The notes under the pieces: generated by a model
Databases searched by the model: none
What the model saw: only the letters and a program-made list of their open reading frames with translations
What the model was told of the DNA's origin: nothing
Assembly (NCBI GenBank): GCA_013813615.1
Contig: JACCRJ010000297.1
Span: 1-10,397, forward strand
DNA: 10,397 bases
Direction: 5' to 3'
Source of the DNA: Lautropia sp.
GTDB taxonomy: Bacteria; Pseudomonadota; Gammaproteobacteria; Burkholderiales; Burkholderiaceae_E
Program-made: the position numbers and the translations under genes
In this document: piece by piece, positions 1 to 6,703 of the stretch
Layout of the letters: each line of letters starts with the position of its first letter
Numbering within the stretch: position 1 is the first letter of the stretch

Positions 1-1815
1 GTCGGCATCGACATGATCGCCGGGCCTTCCGAAATCCTGGTCGTGTGCGACGGTTCGGTGCCGGCGGACTGGGTGGCCATGGACCTCTTCTCGCAGGCCG
101 AACACGACGAGATGGCCCAGGCGATCCTGATCTCCGACGACGCTGCCTTCCTGGATGCCGTTGCCGCCTCGATTGCCCGCCAGATCGTGCAGATGCCCCG
201 CAAGGAAGTGATCGGCCGGTCGTTGCGTGATCGCGGCGCGCTGATCCGGGTCGAGAACCTGCCGCAGGCGGTCGATCTGGTGAATCGGGTGGCGCCGGAG
301 CACCTGGAGCTGGCGACCCGCGATCCGCAGGCGCTGCTGGCAGACATCCGCCATGCCGGCGCCATTTTCCTCGGCCGCTACACGTCGGAGTCGCTGGGCG
401 ATTATTGCGCCGGCCCGAGCCATGTGCTGCCGACGATGCGCACGCCACGGTTCTCTTCGCCCCTCGGCGTGCCGGATTTCCAGAAGCGTTCGAGCTTGAT
501 CGAGGTTTCGCGGGAAGGCGCGCAGACCCTGGGCAGGATCTCCGCGACGCTGGCGCGCAGCGAAGGCCTCGAGGCCCATGCCCGAAGTGCCGAATACCGG
601 CTGGACGACGGGGCGGCTCCTGCAGGCGGCAGTGCTGTTGCGGCTGTTCCGGTTCCAGTTGTTCCGGCGACTTCCGCTGCGGCGCGCCTGATCAGGCCGG
701 ACCTGCTGCGTATGTCCAGCTATCACGTGCCGGAGTCGGGCGGCCTGCTGAAGCTGGACGCGATGGAGAATCCCTATCGCTTGCCGGCGGAGTTGCAGGA
801 GGCCCTTGGCAGGCGGCTGGCCGACGTGGCGATCAACCGGTATCCGGTGCCATCGTACGCCGGCCTCAAGGCGTCGATCCGCAACTGCTTCCGGGTGCCG
901 GAGACGGCCGGCCTCGTCGTCGGCAACGGCTCCGATGAACTGATCTCGATGCTGGTCACCTTGCTGAACCAGCCCGGTGCGACGATGCTGGCACCACTGC
1001 CGTCCTTCGTCATGTACGCCATGTCGGCGAAGTTGGCCAGGATGAAGTTCGTCGGCGCGGATCTGGACGCGTCGTTCCAGCTCGACCTGAGGGCAATGCT
1101 CGCGGTCATCGACGAGCACCAGCCGGCGCTGGTCTTCATGGCGTATCCCAACAATCCCACCGGCAACTGCTTCTCGCGCGAGGCCATCGAGGAAATCCTT
1201 CGGCGCGCCCCCGGTCTGGTCGTCCTGGACGAGGCCTACGAGCCGTTCGCGCCGGACAGCTGGCTGCCGCGGCTGGCGGAGTTTCCGAACCTGGCAATCT
1301 TGCGCACCTTGTCGAAGCTCGGCCTGGCGGGGGCGAGGCTCGGCTACCTGGTGGCGGCAACCGACTGGACCGACCACCTCGAAAAGGTCCGGCCCCCATA
1401 CAACATCGGCGGGCTGAACGAGGCGACGGTGCTGTTCGCGCTGGAGCATGCCGAGGTGTTCGCCGGCCAGGCCAGGGCCATTAGGGACGAGCGCGAGAAC
1501 CTGCTGCAGGCGTTGCGCCAGTTGCTCGGCCAGGGCCTGGAGCAGGTGTTCCCGTCGCAGGCGAACTTCGTGCTCGTGCGGGTCGCCGAAGCCTCGGCGG
1601 CCGGGGGAGCCGCGGGAGCCGCGGGAGCCGCATCAGGGCAGGCTTTCGCCGGCGCCGCCGTCGCTCAGAAGATGCGGGAATCCGCAGTCCTGATCAAGGA
1701 CGTCGGTAAAATGCATCCGATGCTGCACAATTGTCTGAGGTTGACGGTCGGCACGCCGCGGGAGAACCAGATGATGCTTGCGGCGCTGCGCCGGGCGTTG
1801 GCGCTCCCCTCTTGA
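1..1815 (+). CDS. hisDC: HisD-HisC fusion protein (histidinol dehydrogenase, 3' part, joined to histidinol-phosphate aminotransferase), 5'-truncated
   Basis: One uninterrupted frame enters at base 1 and ends with TGA at 1813-1815. Residues 1 to about 203 (window codon numbering) are the C-terminal half of histidinol dehydrogenase, which oxidises L-histidinol to L-histidine with 2 NAD+. Visible are the IAGPSE motif, Zn ligands in SQAEHD (Q32, H35), the catalytic pair in APEHLE (E100, H101), D134 and H141 in GDYCAGPSH, and H193 in EGLEAHARS. About 230 N-terminal residues lie upstream. From about residue 229 ([10 protein letters not shown]) the frame is a complete HisC, a PLP-dependent aminotransferase with the ENPYRLP substrate motif, [17 protein letters not shown] and the Schiff-base Lys439 in [14 protein letters not shown]. 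No stop and no ATG, GTG or TTG occurs in frame between the two domains before codon 712, which already lies inside conserved HisC sequence. I infer a bifunctional protein. A sequencing error that hides a stop is the alternative. Confidence 0.9.
   Translation, partial: VGIDMIAGPSEILVVCDGSVPADWVAMDLFSQAEHDEMAQAILISDDAAFLDAVAASIARQIVQMPRKEVIGRSLRDRGALIRVENLPQAVDLVNRVAPEHLELATRDPQALLADIRHAGAIFLGRYTSESLGDYCAGPSHVLPTMRTPRFSSPLGVPDFQKRSSLIEVSREGAQTLGRISATLARSEGLEAHARSAEYRLDDGAAPAGGSAVAAVPVPVVPATSAAARLIRPDLLRMSSYHVPESGGLLKLDAMENPYRLPAELQEALGRRLADVAINRYPVPSYAGLKASIRNCFRVPETAGLVVGNGSDELISMLVTLLNQPGATMLAPLPSFVMYAMSAKLARMKFVGADLDASFQLDLRAMLAVIDEHQPALVFMAYPNNPTGNCFSREAIEEILRRAPGLVVLDEAYEPFAPDSWLPRLAEFPNLAILRTLSKLGLAGARLGYLVAATDWTDHLEKVRPPYNIGGLNEATVLFALEHAEVFAGQARAIRDERENLLQALRQLLGQGLEQVFPSQANFVLVRVAEASAAGGAAGAAGAASGQAFAGAAVAQKMRESAVLIKDVGKMHPMLHNCLRLTVGTPRENQMMLAALRRALALPS
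610..684 (+). other. Interdomain linker of the HisD-HisC fusion
   Basis: Twenty-five codons join the natural end of HisD (AEYRLDD) to the start of HisC ([10 protein letters not shown]). The residues are almost all Ala, Gly, Pro, Val, Ser and Thr, including a VPVPVVP stretch, as expected of a flexible or extended linker. Only 11 of 25 third codon positions are G or C, clearly fewer than in the flanking domains. This fits former intergenic DNA recruited into coding sequence, or relaxed selection. No start codon for a separate HisC is present. Confidence 0.75.
685..1815 (+). other. hisC: HisC domain of the fusion (histidinol-phosphate aminotransferase)
   Basis: This is the region a standalone hisC would occupy. 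It transfers the amino group from glutamate to imidazole-acetol phosphate, giving histidinol phosphate. It is a full-length fold type I aminotransferase: GNGSDEL phosphate-binding loop, [17 protein letters not shown], the PLP lysine codon at 1315-1317, and the C-terminal [11 protein letters not shown] arginine motif. At about 376 codons it is slightly long for the family because of an Ala/Gly insert near codon 534. If an independent HisC is also made, the only usable internal ATG (712) would remove the first nine family residues. Confidence 0.85.
1600..1632 (+). repeat. 9-bp tandem repeat coding for Ala-Gly-Ala in HisC
   Basis: A 9-bp unit, GCCGCGGGA, is present about three and a half times: 1600-1608 with two mismatches, 1609-1617 and 1618-1626 exact, then a partial copy. 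It encodes GGAAGAAGAA and continues into another Ala/Gly/Ser-rich stretch ([12 protein letters not shown]). The insert falls between the FVLVRV strand and the [12 protein letters not shown] segment, where family members normally have a short surface loop. It is multiple-of-three slippage tolerated in a loop. Confidence 0.7.
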
Positions 1816-1859
1816 CGCATTTGCCTGAACCCGACCAGGCTTCTCTTCCACGGCACCCC

Positions 1860-2447
1860 ATGCGCAGCGCTGAAGTCACCCGCCACACCGCAGAAACCCG
1901 GATCCGCGCCAGGCTCGACCTCGACGGCACCGGTGTGGCCAGCCTTGCGAGCGGTGTCCCTTTCCTCGACCACATGCTCGATCAGATAGCGCGCCACGGG
2001 CTGGTCGACCTGGAGATCGAAGCGACCGGCGACCTGCACATCGACGCCCATCACACGGTGGAGGACGTCGGGATCACGCTCGGCCAGGCGCTGGCCAAGT
2101 CGATCGGCGACAAGCGCGGCGTGCGCCGCTACGGCCATGCCTATGTGCCGCTGGATGAAGCGCTCTCGCGTGTGGTCGTGGATTTCTCGGGCCGGCCTGG
2201 CCTGTCATGGCATGTCCAGTTCACCCGCGCGATGATCGGCCAGTTCGACGTCGACCTGGCGCGCGAGTTCTTCCAGGGCCTGGTCAACCATGCCCAGATC
2301 ACCGTGCACATCGACAACCTGCGCGGCGACAACGCGCACCACCAGTGCGAGACCATTTTCAAGGCGTTCGGGCGGGCACTGCGAATGGCGGTGGAACCGG
2401 ACCCGCGAGCAGGGAACGCCATCCCGTCCACCAAAGGCAGTCTGTGA
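1860..2447 (+). CDS. hisB: Imidazoleglycerol-phosphate dehydratase HisB
   Basis: HisB converts imidazole glycerol phosphate to imidazole-acetol phosphate in the cytoplasm, the step before HisC. At 195 residues it has the usual monofunctional size, with no N-terminal phosphatase domain as in enterobacteria. Both metal-binding half-repeats are visible: [14 protein letters not shown] with [11 protein letters not shown], and [10 protein letters not shown] with [19 protein letters not shown] 1860 is chosen because [15 protein letters not shown] matches the family N-terminus. The longer frame from 1731 would add a non-homologous stretch inside hisC. The gene starts 44 bp after the hisDC stop and has no clear Shine-Dalgarno sequence, which suggests translation coupled to the upstream gene. 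Confidence 0.96.
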   Translation: MRSAEVTRHTAETRIRARLDLDGTGVASLASGVPFLDHMLDQIARHGLVDLEIEATGDLHIDAHHTVEDVGITLGQALAKSIGDKRGVRRYGHAYVPLDEALSRVVVDFSGRPGLSWHVQFTRAMIGQFDVDLAREFFQGLVNHAQITVHIDNLRGDNAHHQCETIFKAFGRALRMAVEPDPRAGNAIPSTKGSL

Positions 2448-2469
2448 AGGAGCGCCCCCTGAAGATGCT

Positions 2470-2475
2470 GGAGGG
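2470..2475 (+). promoter_or_regulatory. Ribosome binding site of hisH
   Basis: GGAGGG ends 6 bases before the ATG at 2482. It fixes the hisH start and rules out the longer in-frame extension back into hisB. Confidence 0.7.
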
Positions 2476-2481
2476 CTGACG

Positions 2482-3138
2482 ATGGCTGGCCCTGGAACCG
2501 TAACGGGCAAGCTGGTCGCGGTGGTCGACTACGGGATGGGGAACCTGCGCTCGGTGGCGAAGGCGCTGGAGCATGTCAGCCCGAAGTCGCGTGTCGTCAT
2601 CACCAGCGACCCGGCCGTCATCCGGCAGGCGGACCGGGTGGTGTTCCCCGGGCAGGGTGCGATGCCCGACTGCATGCGCTATCTGGCTGCGAGCGGCCTG
2701 ACCGAATCGGTGCTGCAGGCCGCAGCGACCAAGCCCCTGTTTGGCGTCTGCATCGGCGAGCAGATGCTCTTCGAGCGCAGCGAAGAGGGTGATACCCCCG
2801 GCCTCGGCGTGTTGCCCGGCGAGGTGGTGCGCTTCGATCCGCAGACGATGCGCGAGGCGGGCGGGCTGAAAGTGCCGCACATGGGCTGGAACCGGGTACA
2901 CCAGAGCGCCGCGCATCCTCTGTGGGATGGCATCGTCCAGGACGACTTCTTCTACTTCGTCCACAGCTACCACGTCGTCCCCGCCAAACCGGCGCTCGAG
3001 ACGGGCCTGACCTTTTACGGTTCGGGCTTTACCTCGGCGGTGGCCCAAGATAACATTTTTGCAACACAGTTCCAACCCGAGAAGAGCGCCGCGAGCGGGC
3101 TGCGTCTCTACGAGAACTTCATCCACTGGCAGCCCTAG
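2482..3138 (+). CDS. hisH: Imidazole glycerol phosphate synthase, glutaminase subunit HisH (catalytic His replaced by Gln)
   Basis: HisH is the class I glutamine amidotransferase that feeds ammonia to HisF for imidazole ring closure. The 218 residues show the family order: [23 protein letters not shown] with the oxyanion region, the nucleophile Cys90 in [24 protein letters not shown], and the C-terminal ATQFxPEKS motif with Glu200. Class I amidotransferases use a Cys-His-Glu triad and this last motif is normally FHPEKS. Here codon 3073-3075 is CAA, giving Gln198 where the catalytic His is expected. Taken literally, glutaminase activity should be impaired and IGP synthesis might depend on free ammonia. 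A base error (CAC or CAT read as CAA) is the simple alternative. The start is set by a strong RBS, and the gene lies 34 bp after hisB and 21 bp before hisA. Confidence 0.95.
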   Translation: MAGPGTVTGKLVAVVDYGMGNLRSVAKALEHVSPKSRVVITSDPAVIRQADRVVFPGQGAMPDCMRYLAASGLTESVLQAAATKPLFGVCIGEQMLFERSEEGDTPGLGVLPGEVVRFDPQTMREAGGLKVPHMGWNRVHQSAAHPLWDGIVQDDFFYFVHSYHVVPAKPALETGLTFYGSGFTSAVAQDNIFATQFQPEKSAASGLRLYENFIHWQP

Positions 3139-3159
3139 GCGGCTGATCACGCACATCCC

Positions 3160-3894
3160 ATGTTGTTGATACCTGCAATCGATCTGAAGGACGGGCGTTG
3201 CGTTCGTCTGAAGCAAGGTAACCTGGAGGAGGAAACGGTCTTCTCCGAGCAGCCCGAGCAAGTGGCCCGCCATTGGCTCGACATGGGGGCTGAGCGCATC
3301 CACCTGGTGGACCTGAACGGCGCGGTGAGCGGCAAGCCCCAGAATGCGTCGGTCATCAAGGCGATCGTCGAGGCGGTCGGTGCGGAAGTCCCGGTGCAAC
3401 TGGGCGGTGGAATCCGCTCGCTCGAGACGATCGAACGCTACCTGGACAGCGGCATCAGCTACGTGATCATAGGCACCGCTGCCGTGAAGAGCCCGGGCTT
3501 CCTGCACGATGCCTGCAACGCCTTTCCGGGCCAGGTCATCGTCGGCCTGGATGCCCGCGACGGCAAGGTGGCCACCGATGGCTGGAGCAAGCTCACGCGC
3601 CACGAAGTCATCGACCTTGCCCGCAAATTCGAAGGCTATGGCATCGAAGGCATCATCTACACCGACATCGGCCGCGACGGCATGCTGACCGGCGTCAACA
3701 TCGAGGCGACGGTCAAGCTGGCGCAGGCGGTGGGTGTGCCGGTGTATGCCTCCGGCGGCGTCAGCAGCCTGGACGACATCGACAAGCTGCTGGCGGTGGA
3801 GGCGGAGGGCATTGAAGGCGTCATCCTCGGGCGCTCGCTCTACGAAGGAACGCTGGATTTCGCGGCTGCGCTCGAACGCACCGGCGTCGTCTAG
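3160..3894 (+). CDS. hisA: ProFAR isomerase HisA
   Basis: HisA is the (beta/alpha)8 barrel that performs the Amadori rearrangement of ProFAR to PRFAR. The 244 residues match the family length. The half-barrel catalytic aspartates sit in IPAIDLKDG near the N-terminus and in YTDIGRDGM in the second half. Phosphate-binding loops are visible as LGGGIRS and ASGGVSS, and the end has [13 protein letters not shown] 3160 ([12 protein letters not shown]) is the family start. No strong Shine-Dalgarno sequence precedes it, and the 21-bp gap to hisH suggests translational coupling. Nothing is missing or shifted. Confidence 0.97.
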   Translation: MLLIPAIDLKDGRCVRLKQGNLEEETVFSEQPEQVARHWLDMGAERIHLVDLNGAVSGKPQNASVIKAIVEAVGAEVPVQLGGGIRSLETIERYLDSGISYVIIGTAAVKSPGFLHDACNAFPGQVIVGLDARDGKVATDGWSKLTRHEVIDLARKFEGYGIEGIIYTDIGRDGMLTGVNIEATVKLAQAVGVPVYASGGVSSLDDIDKLLAVEAEGIEGVILGRSLYEGTLDFAAALERTGVV

Positions 3895-3903
3895 CGGCTT
3901 GCG

Positions 3904-4707
3904 GTGCCTACCTCCGCATTGTCCACCGCCGCGTCGGCTTCCGGTCTGACCAAGCGGATCATCCCTTGCCTCGACGTGACCGCCGGCAGGGTGGTCAAGG
4001 GGGTCAACTTCGTCAACCTGCGTGACGCCGGCGACCCGGTGGAGATCGCGCGCCGCTACGATCGGGAAGGCGCCGACGAACTCACCTTCCTGGATATCAC
4101 AGCATCGTCGGATCAGCGCGACATCATCCTGCACGTCATCGAGGCGGTGGCCGACCAGGTCTTCATTCCGCTGACGGTGGGCGGCGGCGTGCGCACGGTG
4201 CAAGACATCCGTCGCCTGCTCAACGCCGGCGCCGACAAGGTTTCCATCAACACCGCGGGCATCCAGAATCCCCGCCTGATCGCGGACGCATCCGGGCGCT
4301 ACGGCGCCCAGTGTATAGTTTGCGCCATCGACGCCAAGCGCACTGCGCCCGGCAAGTGGGAGGTCTTCACCCACGGCGGGCGCGAGGCCACCGGCCTCGA
4401 CGTGGTGGAGTGGGCAAGGCGGGTCGCCGAGCTCGGCGCCGGCGAGATCCTGCTGACCAGCATGGACCGCGACGGCACCCGCGAGGGCTTCGACCTCGCG
4501 CTGACTCGTGCGGTGGCAGATGCGGTGACGGTGCCGGTGATCGCGTCGGGCGGCGTCGGCTCCCTGGAGGACTTGGCGGACGGCGTTACCGAGGGCGGTG
4601 CGGATGCGGTGCTGGCGGCCAGCATCTTCCACTTCGGCGAGTTCACCGTCGCGCAGGCCAAGCAGGTCATGGGCGGGCGCGGGATAGCCGTCCGGCCGGT
4701 GCCATGA
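3904..4707 (+). CDS. hisF: Imidazole glycerol phosphate synthase, cyclase subunit HisF
   Basis: HisF is a barrel lyase that closes the imidazole ring from PRFAR and ammonia, forming IGP and AICAR; it partners HisH. Seen in order are [19 protein letters not shown] with the catalytic Asp, [16 protein letters not shown] phosphate loop, [17 protein letters not shown] with the second catalytic Asp, and VIASGGVGS. The 267 residues exceed the family norm by roughly ten because of an N-terminal Ser/Ala/Thr-rich lead before TKRIIPC. No ATG exists there: the candidates are GTG 3904, used here, and TTG 3919. The gene begins 9 bp after the hisA stop and its TGA overlaps the hisI ATG. Confidence 0.95.
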   Translation: MPTSALSTAASASGLTKRIIPCLDVTAGRVVKGVNFVNLRDAGDPVEIARRYDREGADELTFLDITASSDQRDIILHVIEAVADQVFIPLTVGGGVRTVQDIRRLLNAGADKVSINTAGIQNPRLIADASGRYGAQCIVCAIDAKRTAPGKWEVFTHGGREATGLDVVEWARRVAELGAGEILLTSMDRDGTREGFDLALTRAVADAVTVPVIASGGVGSLEDLADGVTEGGADAVLAASIFHFGEFTVAQAKQVMGGRGIAVRPVP

Positions 4708-4760
4708 AAGCCGGTGAAATGAAAGCCGGTGAAATGAAAGCCGGTGCCGTGCAGGCCGGC
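4695..4760 (+). repeat. 15-bp tandem repeat at the hisF/hisI junction carrying three in-frame ATG codons
   Basis: The unit ATGAAAGCCGGTGAA occurs at 4704-4718 and 4719-4733, then as ATGAAAGCCGGT at 4734-4745. A decayed copy, GTGCAGGCCGGC, follows at 4749-4760, and half a unit (GCCGGTGCC) lies upstream at 4695-4703 in hisF. The period is a multiple of three, so copies add MKAGE units to HisI without a frameshift. The first ATG forms the ATGA overlap with the hisF stop. Confidence 0.9.
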
Positions 4761-5144
4761 AACTGGCTGGAGCAACTGCGCTTCGACGACCAGGGACTCA
4801 TCACTGCCATCGCGCAGGAGGCAGCGACGCAGCGGATCCTGATGGTGGCGTGGATGGATCGCCAGGCGCTGCAGGAAACCGCCCGGACAGGGCAGGCGGT
4901 CTACTGGTCCCGATCCCGTCGCCGCCTTTGGCACAAGGGCGAGGAATCCGGCAACGTCCAGAAAGTCACGGAGATCCGCACGGATTGTGACGGCGACGTG
5001 GTGCTGCTGACGGTCGAGCAGGCTGGCGGGGTGGCCTGTCACACCGGCCGGCATTCGTGCTTCTTCAACGTCCTGCAGGATGAACGCTGGGTGGTGGTGG
5101 ACCCGGTGCTGACCGATCCCGCCACCCTCTACCGGAAGCCCTGA
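4704..5144 (+). CDS. hisI: Phosphoribosyl-AMP cyclohydrolase HisI
   Basis: HisI opens the adenine ring of PR-AMP to form ProFAR; it is the monofunctional cyclohydrolase, with HisE as a separate gene. Key motifs are [30 protein letters not shown], the metal site in TDCDGD, and the Cys/His cluster [11 protein letters not shown]. The 146 residues are about 15 longer than typical because the first residues, [19 protein letters not shown], come from a 15-bp tandem repeat. The family N-terminus proper begins near NWLEQLRF. I take ATG 4704, which overlaps the hisF TGA; ATG 4719, ATG 4734 and GTG 4749 are alternatives in the same frame. No good Shine-Dalgarno sequence is present, so re-initiation after hisF is likely. 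Its stop overlaps the hisE ATG (TGATG). Confidence 0.94.
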   Translation: MKAGEMKAGEMKAGAVQAGNWLEQLRFDDQGLITAIAQEAATQRILMVAWMDRQALQETARTGQAVYWSRSRRRLWHKGEESGNVQKVTEIRTDCDGDVVLLTVEQAGGVACHTGRHSCFFNVLQDERWVVVDPVLTDPATLYRKP

Positions 5145-5473
5145 TGGCCGCCGAATCCACCCTGAAGCGCCTGGCGGACATCATCGAAACCCGTCGCGGT
5201 GCAGACCCCGACAAGAGCTACGTCGCGCGCCTGCTGAGCCGCGGCGAGGACGCGATACTCAAGAAGATCGGCGAGGAGGCGACGGAGACGGTGATGGCGG
5301 CCAAGGACGGCCAGCCGGACCGGATCATCGCCGAAACCGCGGATCTGTGGTTCCACTGCCTGGTCATGCTGGCAAACTATGGGCTTAGGCCGGAAGACGT
5401 GATGGCCGAACTCGAGCGACGGGAAGGGCTCTCCGGACTGGACGAGAAGACCCTGCGCAAGCAACGGGACTGA
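5144..5473 (+). CDS. hisE: Phosphoribosyl-ATP pyrophosphatase HisE
   Basis: HisE hydrolyses PR-ATP to PR-AMP and pyrophosphate, the second step of the pathway; it is an all-alpha MazG-like NTP pyrophosphohydrolase. The 109 residues are full length. The metal-binding signature is visible as [15 protein letters not shown] followed by [18 protein letters not shown], and the N-terminal [19 protein letters not shown] is typical. The ATG shares bases with the hisI stop in a TGATG overlap, consistent with coupled translation and equal amounts of the two proteins, which are fused in many other bacteria. Confidence 0.96.
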   Translation: MAAESTLKRLADIIETRRGADPDKSYVARLLSRGEDAILKKIGEEATETVMAAKDGQPDRIIAETADLWFHCLVMLANYGLRPEDVMAELERREGLSGLDEKTLRKQRD

Positions 5474-5483
5474 CGGAGCACCG

Positions 5484-5846
5484 ATGGACCACAAGGATCT
5501 GAATCACAAGGACTGCCTCTTCTGCCGGATTGCCAGGGGCGAGATTCCCTGCAGGAAGGTCTATGAAGACGACGACATCCTCGCCTTCCACGATATCAAC
5601 CCGGCGGCGGTGGTCCATTTCCTCATCGTCCCCAAGACCCACCTGGTCAACCTCTACGACGCCGGCATGAACCATGCACCGCTACTGGGCAAGATGTTCG
5701 GCATGTGCGGCCAGCTGGCCCGGGATGAGGGCTGCGACGACGGCTTCAGGACCGTGGTCAACAATGGCCGGGTCGGGAGGCAGGAGGTGTATCATCTTCA
5801 CATACATGTGATGGGCGGCACGGAGCCCCTGAGGTCCGCACGCTGA
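5484..5846 (+). CDS. HIT-family (histidine triad) nucleotide-binding protein, HinT-like
   Basis: A 120-residue cytoplasmic protein of the HIT superfamily, whose HinT branch hydrolyses purine nucleoside phosphoramidates. The triad is H104-L-H106-I-H108 in EVYHLHIHVMGG. The N-terminus has the CLFCRI Cys pair and IPCRKVYEDDDILAFHDINP, and the middle has HFLIVPKTH. GGAG at 5475-5478 precedes the ATG by 5 bases. It follows hisE by 10 bp in the usual betaproteobacterial position between his and tat genes. The C-terminal tail after GGTEP is short and lacks the Trp-containing end that I associate with many HinT proteins; significance is unknown. Its physiological substrate here cannot be read from sequence. 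Confidence 0.93.
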   Translation: MDHKDLNHKDCLFCRIARGEIPCRKVYEDDDILAFHDINPAAVVHFLIVPKTHLVNLYDAGMNHAPLLGKMFGMCGQLARDEGCDDGFRTVVNNGRVGRQEVYHLHIHVMGGTEPLRSAR

Positions 5847-5900
5847 AGTCATTCCCAGTTGCTCCAATGGCTGACAATGTCGTTGGATCGCCAAGTCCGC

Positions 5901-5910
5901 AGGAGTCAGG
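5901..5910 (+). promoter_or_regulatory. Ribosome binding site of tatA
   Basis: AGGAG at 5901-5905 lies 8 bases before ATG 5914 and AGG at 5908-5910 lies closer. This supports the start giving MGSMSIWHW rather than the second ATG at 5923. Confidence 0.55.
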
Positions 5911-5913
5911 AAT

Positions 5914-6120
5914 ATGGGATCAATGAGCATTTGGCACTGGCTGATCGTGCTGGTGATCATCATGCTGGTCTTCGGGACCAAGAAGCTGAAGAACATCGGC
6001 GCCGACCTCGGCGGTGCGGTGAAGGGCTTCAAGGAAGGCGTCAAGGACGGCAGTGCGGAAAGCAGCGCCAGCTCCCAGGACGCGAAGACTATCGACGTCG
6101 ACGCAAAGCCCAAGGTCTGA
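5914..6120 (+). CDS. tatA: Sec-independent protein translocase subunit TatA
   Basis: TatA is the abundant pore-forming subunit of the twin-arginine export system in the inner membrane. The 68 residues show a short N-terminal transmembrane helix (about residues 5-22), the FG hinge (FGTKKL), an amphipathic helix ([16 protein letters not shown]) and a charged, Ser-rich tail, which is the canonical TatA plan. The N-terminal [12 protein letters not shown] is typical of proteobacterial TatA, and the conserved Phe after the hinge separates it from TatB. It begins 67 bp after the HIT gene, the widest gap up to this point, so a promoter there is possible, but I see no convincing one. It is followed by tatB after a 139-bp gap with a hairpin. 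Confidence 0.96.
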   Translation: MGSMSIWHWLIVLVIIMLVFGTKKLKNIGADLGGAVKGFKEGVKDGSAESSASSQDAKTIDVDAKPKV

Positions 6121-6172
6121 GTCCGGCCACCGGAATCGCAGGCAGCAAAGCACGCGCTTCGGGCGTGGCAAC

Positions 6173-6193
6173 CGAGCGGCTTCGAGCCGCTCG
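6173..6193 (+). terminator. Hairpin between tatA and tatB (possible attenuator or mRNA-stabilising stem)
   Basis: CGAGCGGCT at 6173-6181 pairs perfectly with AGCCGCTCG at 6185-6193 around a 3-base TCG loop, giving a 9-bp, mostly G/C stem. It is followed by TTTCGTCTGT, which is only weakly T-rich. It lies 52 bp after the tatA stop and 66 bp before the tatB start. A partial terminator or a 3' stem that protects tatA mRNA would help make more TatA than TatB and TatC, which is the known stoichiometry. Function is inferred; the pairing is seen. Confidence 0.5.
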
Positions 6194-6259
6194 TTTCGTC
6201 TGTGCCTGGGCTTCGGGTCTTGCAGCCAGTCTCTCTACCGCCCAATAGCCCGCTCCCGC

Positions 6260-6703
6260 ATGTTCGACATCAGCTTCATGGAAATGCTGATCGTGGCGAT
6301 CGCCGCGCTGGTCGTGATCGGTCCTGAGCGCCTGCCCAAAGTGGCGCGGCAGGCGGGGCAATGGACGACCAAGATGCGGCGCTACGTGGACGACGTGAAG
6401 TCCGACTTCCATCGCCAGATCGAATTGTCCGAGCTCCGGGACCTGAAGAAGGACGTCGAGGAAGCCGCCCGCTCCATCGAAGGCAGCGTGGGCGGCGCGA
6501 TGACCGACGTCAAGTCGTCGCTGGACTCCGTCCAGCAATCCCTGGAGGAGCCGTCCGGATCCGGCACTGCCAATCCTGAGCCGGTCACCAACTGGGATCA
6601 GATCTACGCCGTGCGCCGCACCCGGGAGCGGATCAAGGACCGCCGGGTCGAGCGGGAACTGGAGCGGGGATTCAAGCGGCCTCGTCGCCCGTTGAGCCGC
6701 TGA
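6260..6703 (+). CDS. tatB: Sec-independent protein translocase subunit TatB
   Basis: TatB forms the twin-arginine signal-peptide receptor with TatC. The 147 residues start with MFDISFMEMLIVAIAALVV, a single N-terminal membrane helix with the conserved early Glu, followed by the IGPERLPKVARQAG hinge that distinguishes TatB from TatA. A long amphipathic, probably coiled region follows (about residues 30-95) and a basic, Arg-rich C-terminal tail. ATG 6260 is chosen because it gives the family N-terminus; the upstream extension of the open frame overlaps tatA and the hairpin. No clear Shine-Dalgarno sequence precedes it. The stop overlaps the tatC start as TGATG. Confidence 0.95.
   Translation: MFDISFMEMLIVAIAALVVIGPERLPKVARQAGQWTTKMRRYVDDVKSDFHRQIELSELRDLKKDVEEAARSIEGSVGGAMTDVKSSLDSVQQSLEEPSGSGTANPEPVTNWDQIYAVRRTRERIKDRRVERELERGFKRPRRPLSR

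Noticed and set aside
1731..1859. Upstream extension of HisB from ATG 1731
   Set aside because: It overlaps the conserved end of HisC, and the added residues do not resemble the HisB family, whose start fits ATG 1860.
2290..2481. Upstream extension of HisH into hisB
   Set aside because: The strong GGAGGG site before ATG 2482 and the family length fix the start; the extension is a frame-shadow of hisB.
2359..4632. 757-codon open frame on the minus strand opposite hisH, hisA and hisF
   Set aside because: It lies wholly antisense to three well-conserved genes. Long antisense frames are expected in GC-rich coding DNA with strong third-position bias. Its translation has no recognisable domain.
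4299..5054. Minus-strand frame with repeated TGFHF units
   Set aside because: The peptide repeat is only the antisense reading of the 15-bp hisI repeat, and the frame is opposite hisF and hisI.
6053..6259. Upstream extension of TatB across the tatA-tatB gap
   Set aside because: The frame is open but overlaps tatA and the hairpin; the family N-terminus is MFDISF at 6260.
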